Positions 52,745-61,705 of a stretch of DNA of 64,000 nt are shown piece after piece. Each line of letters begins with the position of its first letter. The first letter of the stretch is position 1. The notes under the pieces were generated by a model that was not told the origin of the DNA, did no database searches, and saw nothing but the letters and a program-made list of their open reading frames with translations. Source of the DNA: Geodermatophilus obscurus DSM 43160 (lineage in GTDB: Bacteria; Actinomycetota; Actinomycetes; Mycobacteriales; Geodermatophilaceae). The translations under genes and the position numbers were made by a program. The stretch is from contig NC_013757.1 in NCBI RefSeq assembly GCF_000025345.1, forward strand, positions 372,001-436,000. Direction: 5' to 3'.

Positions 52745-54151
52745 GTGACGCTGCAGGACTACTTGCGGGTCCTGCGCCGCAGCTGGTGGGTCGTCCTCTC
52801 CCTCACCGTGCTCGGGGCGCTGGCCGGTCTGGTCGTCACCGTGGCGGCGACCCCGACCTACTCGGCGCAGGCCACGGTGTACGTCTCCGTGAGCGGGGAC
52901 GAGAGCCCGACTGACCTGTCGACCGGTCAGTCGTTCGCGACCCAGCGCGCGATCACCTACGCCGACCTCGCGGAGACGAGGACGGTCCTCGAACGGGCCG
53001 CCGCGACCCTCGGACGCGGGACCAGCGTCAACGACCTGCGCGCCTCGGTCGCCGCCACCGCGCGGGAGGGGACGTCACTGATCGATGTCGGGGCCTCCGG
53101 CAGCAGCCCGGAGGTCGTCGTCGCCCGAGCCGACGCCGTGGCCGACGCCCTCACCACCGAGGTACCGCTGGTCGACGCGCTGGGGCCGACCTCGCCGGTG
53201 CGGCTGAGCGTCGTGCAGGCGGCCGAGACACCGGAGGCCCCGGAGTCCCCGCGCCCTCGCAACAACCTGGTGATCGGCATTGCCGTCGGGCTCGTCCTCG
53301 GGGTTGCCGTCGTGGTGGTGGCCGACGCGCTGTCGACGCGGATCCGGTCGACGACGGACCTGCCGCCCGCGCCAGGGCTGGTCACCCTCACCTCGATGCC
53401 GACCGGGCCGAAGAAGCGGTCCCGGCACGTCTCACGCACCGACGCGCGGCTCGAGTCCTTCCGCCAGCTGCGGGCCAACCTGTTGTTCGGCTCGGACGTG
53501 CGGGACACCATCGCGGTCGCCGGCGTGACCGCCGCCTCCGACGCGCAGGGGGTCGCTCGCCAGCTCGCAGCGGCCTTCGCCGAGATCGGGTCCAACGTGG
53601 TGGTCGTCGACGTCGACCTTCGGACGGAGGACGGGCGCCGCGCCCGCCCAGGGGAGCGGTCCGATGCAGGACCGCCTGCCCCCGGTGTGGCGGACGTTCT
53701 CGGTGGCGCGGCAAAGGTCGACGATGTGGTGACCCTGGTTCCGGGGGAGAAGGTCTTCGAGGTCCCGGCCGGACGGGTGGACGCCTCGTCGGCGCAACGC
53801 ATGAGCACGCCCGCGATGCAGAAGCTGCTGGATGAGCTCAGGGAGCCCTTCGACTACGTCGTGCTGGCCTGCCCGCCGCTGGTCGAGCGGTCGGAGTCGG
53901 CCGTGGCGGCGAAGCTCGCCGGCAGTGCGCTCGTCGTGGTCGAGTCCGGAGTGACAAAGCGGACGGAATTCCTCCTCGCGCTCGAACTGCTCGCCGGCGT
54001 CCGGGTCACCTCGGTCAGCGTGGCCATCGACCACGTGCGCGAGCAGGACCTCGGAGGCGGTCGGACGGCACGGTCCGTCCCTCTTGATGAGGGGGGACAG
54101 ACGGCCCTCCCCTCAACTTCCGACCGATCACATCCGAGCAGCGCACTGTGA
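52745..54151 (+). CDS. Wzz-type co-polymerase with a degenerate BY-kinase domain
   Basis: 468 aa, same architecture as the 13.5-kb protein: Wzz domain with TM1 at about 15-35 and TM2 at about 175-195, then a P-loop-like domain. The Walker A region reads AASDAQGVARQL (265-269 region; G269-V270-A271 instead of GKT), so the nucleotide-binding Lys is lost. Walker A' survives as NVVVVDVDLR and Walker B as FDYVVLACPP. There is no tyrosine cluster at the C-terminus. It probably sets chain length for locus 2 without kinase activity. GTG 52745 follows AGGACG. Confidence 0.88.
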   Translation: MTLQDYLRVLRRSWWVVLSLTVLGALAGLVVTVAATPTYSAQATVYVSVSGDESPTDLSTGQSFATQRAITYADLAETRTVLERAAATLGRGTSVNDLRASVAATAREGTSLIDVGASGSSPEVVVARADAVADALTTEVPLVDALGPTSPVRLSVVQAAETPEAPESPRPRNNLVIGIAVGLVLGVAVVVVADALSTRIRSTTDLPPAPGLVTLTSMPTGPKKRSRHVSRTDARLESFRQLRANLLFGSDVRDTIAVAGVTAASDAQGVARQLAAAFAEIGSNVVVVDVDLRTEDGRRARPGERSDAGPPAPGVADVLGGAAKVDDVVTLVPGEKVFEVPAGRVDASSAQRMSTPAMQKLLDELREPFDYVVLACPPLVERSESAVAAKLAGSALVVVESGVTKRTEFLLALELLAGVRVTSVSVAIDHVREQDLGGGRTARSVPLDEGGQTALPSTSDRSHPSSAL

Positions 54152-54209
54152 CGCCGCGGCGGACGAGCCGCTCCGCGAGCTCACCTCGAGGCGGACGATT
54201 CATGGGCAC

Positions 54210-55304
54210 CTACTCGTGGCCCGTCCGAGAACCCGGCCGTCCGGCTGCGTGCAGCTTCTGCACGAGGCCGGTGGTGGCCAGCCGCGGGGCGAGGGCAAGA
54301 GCGCGGAGTTGATCGACCCGGCGCGCGACCAGCCGCCCCTGCGCCCGGCGCAGGCGGGCGCGCAGGAGGAGGAGTCGCGCCGCCTCCGTCCGGTCCAGCG
54401 ATGCGGCCGCTGCGAGCGCTGCTTGCCAGGCGACCAGCGCCTCCCGTTTGTAGCCGGCCATCTCACACAGCTCGGCGGCCCACCGGTGTACGGCGATCTG
54501 CTCCTGCAGGAGCGCGGAGCTGCTCAGACCGAGCGAGAGGAGCAACTTCTCGTCCACCACCTGGAGGCCGGCTAGGGGGTCGGTAGCCCCTGTGGCTCGA
54601 ACGTCGGCGGCCCAGTGCGCGGCGGCCGTGGCCACCGCCTGCGCTGCGGCACGCTGAAGCGAGGACTGTTCCCGGTGGATCCGGTAGTCGGTCAGTGGCT
54701 CCTTGAGGTTGTCGACCTCGAAGCGTTCCGAGATGCGCAGCCACAGGTCCAGGTCCTCGGCCGGCTCAACCTGCGGACGATAGCCGCCCGCCGCCTCGTA
54801 GTGGGACCGGCGCATCATGACGCTCGGATGGAAGAACGGGTTACCCCGGTGCAACCCTTGGGCTGCGGTGGGTCCGGTCGCTGCCGCGTCCGTGCCGATC
54901 ACCCGACTCGCCTCGTCCAGGTACCGCACCCCCGTTCCGAGCAGGCCGAGGCGTGGGCGGGCGCAGAACTGTTCCACCTGTTGACGGATCCGGTCGGGGG
55001 CCGCTCGGTCGTCGGCATCCAGGCGGGCCAGCAGGTCTCCGGTACTGCGATGTACACCGTCGTTGAGCGCTCTGGCGATGCCGCCCGGTTCGGGCCGCGC
55101 AACGACCCGAACCCTCGAGTCGCGTCGCCGCCAGGACTCCAGTAGAAAAGCGCTCCCGTCGATCGACCCGTCGTCGACGACCACCAGCTCCACATGCGTG
55201 TACGTCTGCGCGAGAACGCTTCCGATCGCCTCGTCGAGGAAACGGGCGCCGTTGCGCACCGGCATCACGACTGAGACGGGCAGCACCGGTGTCACGTTGG
55301 GCAT
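54210..55304 (-). CDS. Family 2 glycosyltransferase
   Basis: 364 aa; ATG 55304 with GGGGG nine bases upstream (ATG 55343 also in frame). VSVVMPVRNGARFLDEAIGS is the GT-A start, VVVDDGSIDGS the nucleotide-binding motif, ARLDADDRAAPDR the metal-binding DADD, and NPFFHPSVMMRR with PAEDLDLWLRISE the acceptor and base region (ED). A C-terminal helical extension of about 130 residues follows. Convergent with the Wzz-like gene, divergent from the ABC permease. Confidence 0.92.
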   Translation of the reverse strand: MPNVTPVLPVSVVMPVRNGARFLDEAIGSVLAQTYTHVELVVVDDGSIDGSAFLLESWRRRDSRVRVVARPEPGGIARALNDGVHRSTGDLLARLDADDRAAPDRIRQQVEQFCARPRLGLLGTGVRYLDEASRVIGTDAAATGPTAAQGLHRGNPFFHPSVMMRRSHYEAAGGYRPQVEPAEDLDLWLRISERFEVDNLKEPLTDYRIHREQSSLQRAAAQAVATAAAHWAADVRATGATDPLAGLQVVDEKLLLSLGLSSSALLQEQIAVHRWAAELCEMAGYKREALVAWQAALAAAASLDRTEAARLLLLRARLRRAQGRLVARRVDQLRALALAPRLATTGLVQKLHAAGRPGSRTGHE

Positions 55305-55363
55305 GGTGCCCGACCCCCTGCCGTTCCCGGTGGTCGTCGCCATCGGGCAGTAGCGTGCGGACC

Positions 55364-56191
55364 GTGTCTGCCGACTCCGGGTCGCCGTGGACGGTCAACT
55401 CAGCCCAAGGGAAGTTGGTCGATTGGCGCGAACTGTGGAACGCCCGTGAGATCGCTGCCTTCTTGGCCCTGCGCGACCTCCGCATCCGCTACAAGCAGGC
55501 GATCCTCGGCGCTGCATGGGTGGTGCTCCAGCCACTGGTCACCGTCGCCGCGTTCACGCTCGTGTTCGATCACCTCGCCGGGGTCGACACTCGTGGTGTC
55601 CCCTACGTCGCCTTCGCGCTCGCGGGCTTGTTGAGCTGGAGCTACGTGTCCCGGTGCATCGCCCGCGGCAGCGAGGTCCTCGTCGGGGACTCGGCGCTGG
55701 TCACAAAGGTGTACTTCCCGCGCTTGGCCGCCCCGCTGGCCACGCTGCTGCCGCCGCTGGTCGACCTGGTGGTCGGGCTGGTAGCCCTGGCCGTTGTCTG
55801 CGTCGTCTTGGACGTCGTGCCCACGGCCGGTCTGCTGCTGCTACCGGTTTGGCTGCTGCTTCTCGCTCTCACGGCGCTCGGCCCGACCTGCTTTCTTTCA
55901 GCGGTCAACGTCCGCTTTCGTGATGCCGGCCAGATGGTTCCCACCGCGCTGCAAGTCCTGCTCTTCCTGAGCCCGGTCGCCTATTCAGCGGCGTCCCTCG
56001 AGGGCGCCGCGCGGTACGCCTACGCCCTGAACCCCGTGGTGGGTGTGATCGAGTTCGGTCGATTCGTCCTCGTCGGCGGTCCCTGGCCCGGAACGGTCAT
56101 CGCTGTCTCGACCGCCGTGTCCGTCCTCCTCGCCGTCCTGGGGATCCGGTACTTCCTCCGAGCGTCCCGGGCTTTTGCGGACGTGATCTGA
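55364..56191 (+). CDS. wzm: Polysaccharide ABC exporter permease (Wzm)
   Basis: 275 aa. FLALRDLRIRYKQAILGAAW is the pre-TM1 helix, ALVTKVYFPRLAAPLATLL and SAVNVRFRDAGQMV the conserved loops, and it ends FADVI. Six TMs are expected. GTG 55364 gives the family length; GTG 55355 is also possible. The ATPase gene starts at 56193, directly after the stop, so this is a coupled transporter pair that moves finished polymer on its lipid carrier across the membrane. It is paralogous to the orphan permease at 2.0-2.8 kb. Confidence 0.93.
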   Translation: MSADSGSPWTVNSAQGKLVDWRELWNAREIAAFLALRDLRIRYKQAILGAAWVVLQPLVTVAAFTLVFDHLAGVDTRGVPYVAFALAGLLSWSYVSRCIARGSEVLVGDSALVTKVYFPRLAAPLATLLPPLVDLVVGLVALAVVCVVLDVVPTAGLLLLPVWLLLLALTALGPTCFLSAVNVRFRDAGQMVPTALQVLLFLSPVAYSAASLEGAARYAYALNPVVGVIEFGRFVLVGGPWPGTVIAVSTAVSVLLAVLGIRYFLRASRAFADVI

Positions 56192-56192
56192 C

Positions 56193-57380
56193 GTGGATCG
56201 GGTGCAGGTCGACCGGGTCAGCAAGCGTTACGTCCTCGGGGAGCAGCGCAACCTGCGCGAGAGCCTCGCCGCGGCGGTCCGCCAGCACCGCCAGGAGCGA
56301 CGCGAGCTGTGGTCGCTGCGGGACGTCGACCTGACCGTCGGTGATGGCGAGGCCGTGGGCTTCGTGGGCCGGAACGGAGCGGGCAAGAGCACCTTGCTCA
56401 AGATCCTCATGCGCATCACCACGCCGACCAGGGGTGAGGCCCGGATGCGTGGTCGGGTTGCGGGACTGCTCGAGGTCGGCACGGGCTTCCATCCCGAATT
56501 GACCGGTCGGGAGAACGTGTTCCTCAACGCGGCGGTCCTCGGGATGAGCCGCGCGGACACCGTTCGACGGTTCGACGAGATCGTCGACTTCTCCGGTGTC
56601 GAGCAGTTCCTCGACACCCCGGTGAAGCGGTACTCCAGCGGGATGTACCTCCGGCTGGCCTTCGCGGTCGCCGCGCACCTCGAACCCGACGTCCTCGTGG
56701 TCGACGAGGTACTGGCGGTCGGCGATGCCGAGTTCCAGCGCAAGTGCATGAACCGGATGTCAGAGGCGGGGGCGGAAGGGCGGACGGTCATCTTCGTGAG
56801 CCACGACCTCGCTGCTCTGAGCCGGCTCTGTTCCCGCGCGGTCTGGCTGGAGGCCGGTGTGATCCGCGACGACGGCCCGACCGCGTCCATCGTGCGGGGC
56901 TACCTGACCTCCGGCTTCGCCGGTAGCACGGCCAACGCGCCGCGCGGCGGTTCGGCGGCAGGGCACATCCTCCAGGTGAGGGTGGAGCCCCTCGACGGCT
57001 CGTCCCGGCCGCTCTTCCGCGACGAACCGATACGTATCGTCGTTCAATTCGAGGTCCTCGAGGAGCGCTTGGGGCTCGACGTAGCGGTGTCCTTGACCAA
57101 TCACCGCGGCATCGGTGTGCTCGACGAGACCTTGAGCCACGTCCAGACCAACCAGTTCCCGGTCGGGAAGCACGAGGTCGCGCTCGAGGTCCCGCCCGTG
57201 CTCGCGCACGGCGACTATACGATCGGGGTGTGGTTGGGAACACCACACGAGGACGTGCAGCACGAGCGGTCAGTGCTTCGCTTCACCCTGCACGGCGAGG
57301 AGTCGGTGCAGCGAGACCGAGTGGTGGTCCTGGGACTGCCATTCCGGGTTCGGCAGCTCGACGGCGAGCCGAGCTCATGA
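56193..57380 (+). CDS. wzt: Polysaccharide ABC exporter ATPase with C-terminal carbohydrate-binding domain (Wzt)
   Basis: 395 aa; GTG 56193 right after the permease stop. The ATPase part (1-245) has Walker A GRNGAGKST, GTGFHPELTGRENVFLN (the Wzt/TagH signature with extended loop), signature motif YSSGMYLRLAFA, Walker B VLVVDEVLAVGD and switch His in FVSHD. After a linker (about 250-265) comes a beta-sandwich Wzt_C-type domain (about 265-390), which in O-antigen exporters binds the terminal modified sugar. So export here is probably coupled to recognition of a chain end. Confidence 0.95.
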   Translation: MDRVQVDRVSKRYVLGEQRNLRESLAAAVRQHRQERRELWSLRDVDLTVGDGEAVGFVGRNGAGKSTLLKILMRITTPTRGEARMRGRVAGLLEVGTGFHPELTGRENVFLNAAVLGMSRADTVRRFDEIVDFSGVEQFLDTPVKRYSSGMYLRLAFAVAAHLEPDVLVVDEVLAVGDAEFQRKCMNRMSEAGAEGRTVIFVSHDLAALSRLCSRAVWLEAGVIRDDGPTASIVRGYLTSGFAGSTANAPRGGSAAGHILQVRVEPLDGSSRPLFRDEPIRIVVQFEVLEERLGLDVAVSLTNHRGIGVLDETLSHVQTNQFPVGKHEVALEVPPVLAHGDYTIGVWLGTPHEDVQHERSVLRFTLHGEESVQRDRVVVLGLPFRVRQLDGEPSS

Positions 57381-57698
57381 GGACGGCGCGACCGATGATT
57401 ACGGGGCATTTTCGCTGCTCTCTGGGCCCACTGGGACGTCACTGACTCGCTACTCAGGTGCAGCAGATGTTAGATGAACCGCGGGTCGTCGCCGATTGGC
57501 GCGACCCATGATGGGAGACGAACGGAATGGTCGACCGGTCTTGAGACTCAGCTCTCGCCCGGACTGCGGACCGAGGGCGGTCGTGCACTGATCACCGCTG
57601 GGCAGGGAGGCAGCGCTGCCTCCCCTCCCCTCGTCTGGCCCTACTGGCACGAGGTCGGCTGGACCGGCCATGAAGAGCCGCCGAAAGGTGATGACTAG
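57381..57698. other. Gene-free stretch after the exporter operon
   Basis: 318 bp between the convergent Wzt and GT2 genes. Contains the perfect palindrome at 57605-57624 and nothing else recognised. Confidence 0.5.
57605..57624. terminator. Palindrome, possible two-way terminator
   Basis: GGGAGGCAGCGCTGCCTCCC is a perfect 20-bp inverted repeat between convergent genes, followed by a pyrimidine-rich run. It could form a strong hairpin (terminator) or be a dimeric protein site; the convergent context favours a terminator. Confidence 0.5.
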
Positions 57699-58559
57699 TC
57701 ACCGGACGTACCGCTGTACTGCCTCCGCCCAGGCGCGTCGCGGATCGTCCGGCTGGATGCCACCGTCCAGCGTGGTGTGGCCGGCGCCGAATCGGGTCCC
57801 GTAGAAGTTGTGGTAGACGAGATCACCGAAGACGGTGCCCACGTCACCCGGCCCGCGCTGGCTCGTCACCTCGAAGAAGTGCAGGCGGGGTGCTTCTCGT
57901 GCCGACATCTCTTCTCCCACGTCGCCTCGGGCAGGTTCGGTGTCCGTTCCCGGCTGGTAACGAGACCGGAAAGTGTGTCCGGCGCGGACGAAACGAGCCG
58001 TGCGCATCGCAAGGCAGCAGGGATGGACGTACGGCCGCCATAACCGCGCACCTGAGATCTCTGCGGTGCCCCCAACCAGGGGGGCGAGCAGCTTCTCTAT
58101 CCATCCCGTGGTCAAGGGGAAGGCATCCACGTCGAGCGTGATGAAGAACTCCGTCTGACACGTCAGGACTGCCAGGTCGAGAGCGAGGTCGTGTCCGAGG
58201 TTCGCCGGCAGCAACACGGGTTCGACGTCGCGGCGTGCCCGGAGGAAATCTCGAGAACCGTCCGTTGAGCCGTTGTCCACCACGACGATCCTGACGCTGT
58301 CCGGACTGCGCCTGCGAACCACGTCCAACAGGACACGGAGGTACGGCAAGCCGTTCCAGTTCACCGTGATGACCGTCACAGCGCCCGGCGTCAGGCGGCC
58401 GAGCCGCATCCGGGCACGGCGGCGAAGCAGGGGCACCAGCAGTCGCCAGCCCAGCAACCAGGCCGCGCGGCTATGGAGCGCGTGGGTCACGAGCGGCTGC
58501 CACAGGCGGTTGGGAAGCGATCGCATGATCGGTCGGTGCAGCGGTGCGGGCCCGGCCAT
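57699..58559 (-). CDS. Family 2 glycosyltransferase
   Basis: 286 aa; ATG 58559 with AAGGA seven bases upstream. After a basic amphipathic N-terminus comes VTVITVNWNGLPYLRVLLDV and IVVVDNGSTDGSRDFL, the GT-A donor site; FFITLDVDAFPL holds the DxD (DVD). The acceptor end is short and there is no clear ED motif. It may be a single-domain GT2 of the WbbL branch, acting on a locus-2 repeat. Confidence 0.85.
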   Translation of the reverse strand: MAGPAPLHRPIMRSLPNRLWQPLVTHALHSRAAWLLGWRLLVPLLRRRARMRLGRLTPGAVTVITVNWNGLPYLRVLLDVVRRRSPDSVRIVVVDNGSTDGSRDFLRARRDVEPVLLPANLGHDLALDLAVLTCQTEFFITLDVDAFPLTTGWIEKLLAPLVGGTAEISGARLWRPYVHPCCLAMRTARFVRAGHTFRSRYQPGTDTEPARGDVGEEMSAREAPRLHFFEVTSQRGPGDVGTVFGDLVYHNFYGTRFGAGHTTLDGGIQPDDPRRAWAEAVQRYVR

Positions 58560-58663
58560 GGCGTTGTCCTTACCATCCCGTCGTAACGTCCTCTACCGGG
58601 GCACTCATGCCCTCACCAGCGCCCGGGGGCTCGCGCCGTGTGCCTCACTGGGGGGCGATCTCG

Positions 58664-60007
58664 TCACCTGACAGGCTTGGTCCTCAGCTGCATCAGGTAA
58701 TGGGTGAACCGTGGGTCGTCACGGATGGCCCTGACGTAATCGTGCAGCTCCGTCGCGACCAACTTGGTGGTGTCGACCGCGCGGAAGGCGTCGAACGCCG
58801 TGTCGGTGAAGCCATGCTCCACGAGGGTGGTGCTGACGTCATACCAGTCGACGAAGCTCCTGGCGTCCCACGACTCCAGCCCGAACTGGTACTGGTAGCG
58901 GACGGCGTCGATCCATGTCGCGTCTTGGCCGTAGCCCCGGAATTGGTCGACGATCCCGCTCCCGTCCCAGCGGGGGTCGTGCCGACGGGAGACGACGGCG
59001 ACCCGGGCAGCGAGGTCCGGGAGGAGGACGCAGCCGTGAAGGGCTGCACCGTCGCAGAAGATCAGCTCGTCAGCGGCGCTGTAGACCGTGAGCTGCTCGT
59101 GCAGCGAGTACCGCTGGGGGTGGAATATGGCGTATCCCTGACCCCGGAGGTAGTCCTCGAAGAGCGTCTCGCCGATGGGCCGCCCGAACCCGTCCGGCAG
59201 ACCGGAACGGGAGACGTACACCCGCTTCACGCCGGCGAACCCGTCCGGGACGGTTCGAGGGAAGGTGAACCGTCGCATGTGCTCGACGAATGTCTGGTCC
59301 GGGTTCGAGGAGAAGCCATAGCCGTACAACTGCGTCGGGACGAGCGCCTGTGCGAGCCGCACGGGCCGGCTCAGCAGCAGCACGCGATCGAGGGGGATGC
59401 CCACGCCTCGGAGCACCTGATGGGCGACTGTGCGCTGGTCCGACCAGTCGACTCGTCCGAAGCCCTCGTGAAAGGCGATGTAGGGGTCTAGGTGCCGCAG
59501 GTGCTCGTAGGCCCACAGCCGGCCGAGAGACTCGAGCATGAGATGACCGAAGTGGCTGAACAGAACGCCGCCGTAGACGACCGGGACTCTGCGCTCCGAT
59601 TGCAGCTCCCGGTTCAGTGCGGAGCGTTCGTCGACCGGGTCCTCCTGCCGCCACTCCGAGCCGCTGCGGAGCACGGCCGGGTCGACGAGCCGCAAAGTCC
59701 CGCTGTCCACGAGGCCTCCGCGGAGGTCGCGGTCCCGGCCCGGTGCCAGCGGGATGGAGATGACGTCGTGGTGCACGGAGATGCGTGGGTCAAGGGCCTT
59801 CGTCATCTCCGCATCCACATGTCCTGCGACGCGTAGCTTGCCCGTGACTCGGGCTCGGAGGAGAGTGACCTCCGGCCGAGCCAGCAGGTGCCGCGGGTCC
59901 TGGGTGGAGACGCGTGCGGTCGCCCTCGCGAGTCGCCTCGCGAGGGGCGGGAGCTGACGGAGACGTGACCCCGCCTCGGCCCGGAGGACGCTCACCCGGG
60001 CGAGCAT
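58664..60007 (-). CDS. GT61 (DUF563) family glycosyltransferase
   Basis: 447 aa. FSHFGHLMLESLGRLWAY near residue 150, KRVYVSRSGLPDGFGRPIG near 265, YAIFHPQRYSLHEQLTVYSA and IFCDGAALHGCVLLP are the recognised GT61/DUF563 signature blocks (the GAxLxN-like part reads GAALHG). Family members include xylosyl- and other pentosyl- or hexosyltransferases. Soluble, no TM. Start ATG 60007. In the same orientation as the neighbouring GT2 genes, 54 bp downstream of the next one. Confidence 0.85.
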   Translation of the reverse strand: MLARVSVLRAEAGSRLRQLPPLARRLARATARVSTQDPRHLLARPEVTLLRARVTGKLRVAGHVDAEMTKALDPRISVHHDVISIPLAPGRDRDLRGGLVDSGTLRLVDPAVLRSGSEWRQEDPVDERSALNRELQSERRVPVVYGGVLFSHFGHLMLESLGRLWAYEHLRHLDPYIAFHEGFGRVDWSDQRTVAHQVLRGVGIPLDRVLLLSRPVRLAQALVPTQLYGYGFSSNPDQTFVEHMRRFTFPRTVPDGFAGVKRVYVSRSGLPDGFGRPIGETLFEDYLRGQGYAIFHPQRYSLHEQLTVYSAADELIFCDGAALHGCVLLPDLAARVAVVSRRHDPRWDGSGIVDQFRGYGQDATWIDAVRYQYQFGLESWDARSFVDWYDVSTTLVEHGFTDTAFDAFRAVDTTKLVATELHDYVRAIRDDPRFTHYLMQLRTKPVR

Positions 60008-60061
60008 AAAGCGATGGAGCCGACGGTAGCCCGGCCGACGGGCGCCCGGATGTCGTGCCGG

Positions 60062-61426
60062 TCAGGGCAGGGGGGCCAGCAGTGGCTCGTCCGGGTGTTC
60101 GCGGGCCTGCCGGCGGACTTGGACCACGGCGCGACGGTACGGATCGCTCGCCAGCGCGAAGGTCCACCCCGCGAGGTTGGCGACGGTGAGTGACGGCGGG
60201 CGTGCGGCGGGACGGACGAGGCTCGCCGCCACCGTCCAGGCAGCGCTCTTGACGAACCACTGCGCGGCGAGGATCCGCCACTGCCGGTGGTGAGCCGAGC
60301 CGAGCTTCCTGCTCGCGCCGATCAGCATGCTCGCGCTGCCGGTGCCGTCGGCCCGACGCTGCTTGCGCAGTTCCGCCATCGTCCGGCGGTGGCGGTGTCG
60401 GACGACGGCGGCGGGCTCGTAGACGATGAGGGCCCCGGTGGTGAGTAGCCGGCAGAGCGCCTCGTGGTCCTCCCCACCGGCCGTGGGGGTACCGGGCCCG
60501 AGGGCGGGGTCGAAGCCTCCGGCGGCGAGCAGTCGTTCGCGCCGGAAGGCCATGTTGGCGCCCGTACCCATCGCTCCGATGTGGTAGACCGCCTTGGCGC
60601 TCTCGCGCGGGTCCTGCGACTCCGACCGGAGACGTCGCTGGCGGTATCCGCGGCCGAATCCGCCGGCCGCCTCGAAGACCACCTGCGCGGGCGTGGAGAG
60701 CTCCGCCGGTGCGACTAGGCCGGTGACCGCGCCGGCCTCGGGATGGGCGTCAAAGGTCATGAGCAGGGCCTCTGCCCACCGGGGGTGCGCCTGCACGTCG
60801 TCGTCGACGAAGGCGATCAAGGTGGTGGATGCCTCGACCAGCGCGCGGTTGCGGGCCCAGGCCGTGCCCCGTCGAGGCTCCCGAACGTAGCGGACCCCTG
60901 GGTGTTCCTCGACCACCAAGCGCGCCCCGTCACCGCCAGGGTCGTTGTCAACGACGAGCACCTCGACGTCGACAGTCTGGTTCCGCAGGGAGTGGAGGCA
61001 ACGGGCCAGATCGGTGGGCCGATCGCGGGTGCACACCGCCACGGTCAAGGTCGACGTGCCGGCACGGGAGCGCCACTGTTTCTCCGCCAGGCAGGGCGAG
61101 CGGTCCTGCAGAAGCCACCGCGCACTGTCACGGTGCTGGACTTGGTGCATTTCGACGGCGTCGTGCGCGGCGCGGGCGGCGAGCTCTGGGAGCCGCGCCA
61201 GCACGCCCTCCGGATCCCCGTCGACGGTGAGTTCGGCCACAGGCACCCCGTGCAGCCAGACCAGCGCGTGCACGCCTTCGGCTGGGGATGCGTACGGCGT
61301 CAACGGGGACAGCGCCGTGGCGGTCCCCGCGTCGAGGTCAACGTCGGCGACGGCCAGGCACCGGAACAGCCGGGATGTGCCGGGGCGGCACATCCGCTGG
61401 CCAAGGCGCCAGGCTTTCTTGAACAT
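60062..61426 (-). CDS. Family 2 glycosyltransferase with N-terminal extension
   Basis: 454 aa; ATG 61426 with GGAG six bases upstream. A 125-residue N-terminal part of unknown fold comes first. Then TLTVAVCTRDRPTDLARCLH, VLVVDNDPGGDG and TLIAFVDDDVQAHPRW (DDD metal site) form the GT-A domain; GANMAFRRERLLAAGGFD and GGEDHEALCRLL are the acceptor and catalytic ED parts. The C-terminus has hydrophobic helices. The N-terminal extension plus GT2 resembles mycofactocin/actinobacterial GT2 proteins, but the substrate is unknown. Confidence 0.88.
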   Translation of the reverse strand: MFKKAWRLGQRMCRPGTSRLFRCLAVADVDLDAGTATALSPLTPYASPAEGVHALVWLHGVPVAELTVDGDPEGVLARLPELAARAAHDAVEMHQVQHRDSARWLLQDRSPCLAEKQWRSRAGTSTLTVAVCTRDRPTDLARCLHSLRNQTVDVEVLVVDNDPGGDGARLVVEEHPGVRYVREPRRGTAWARNRALVEASTTLIAFVDDDVQAHPRWAEALLMTFDAHPEAGAVTGLVAPAELSTPAQVVFEAAGGFGRGYRQRRLRSESQDPRESAKAVYHIGAMGTGANMAFRRERLLAAGGFDPALGPGTPTAGGEDHEALCRLLTTGALIVYEPAAVVRHRHRRTMAELRKQRRADGTGSASMLIGASRKLGSAHHRQWRILAAQWFVKSAAWTVAASLVRPAARPPSLTVANLAGWTFALASDPYRRAVVQVRRQAREHPDEPLLAPLP

Positions 61427-61705
61427 CGTCAACTCCAGTGCAGCGGCCGCTCGGTTGCTGCGGTTCGAGACGGGCGCCCCGTCGGCGAACCATGATGCGC
61501 CATCGCCGTCCCTGTGAGCGGGACGAACCGGTCAAAGCCGCTCGGATCCCACTCCTTGGGGTGGGCGGCGGTCGCCACCTGCCGACCGACTTCTGGACGC
61601 CTAGGCTGCGCAACGACATGGCACAGCGGCGGACCGCCCAGAAGTATCTGCCACGCGGAGGGGAGAGCAGATGCGAGGCGCTCGGGTTGCCCTGGTACGG
61701 CGCCG

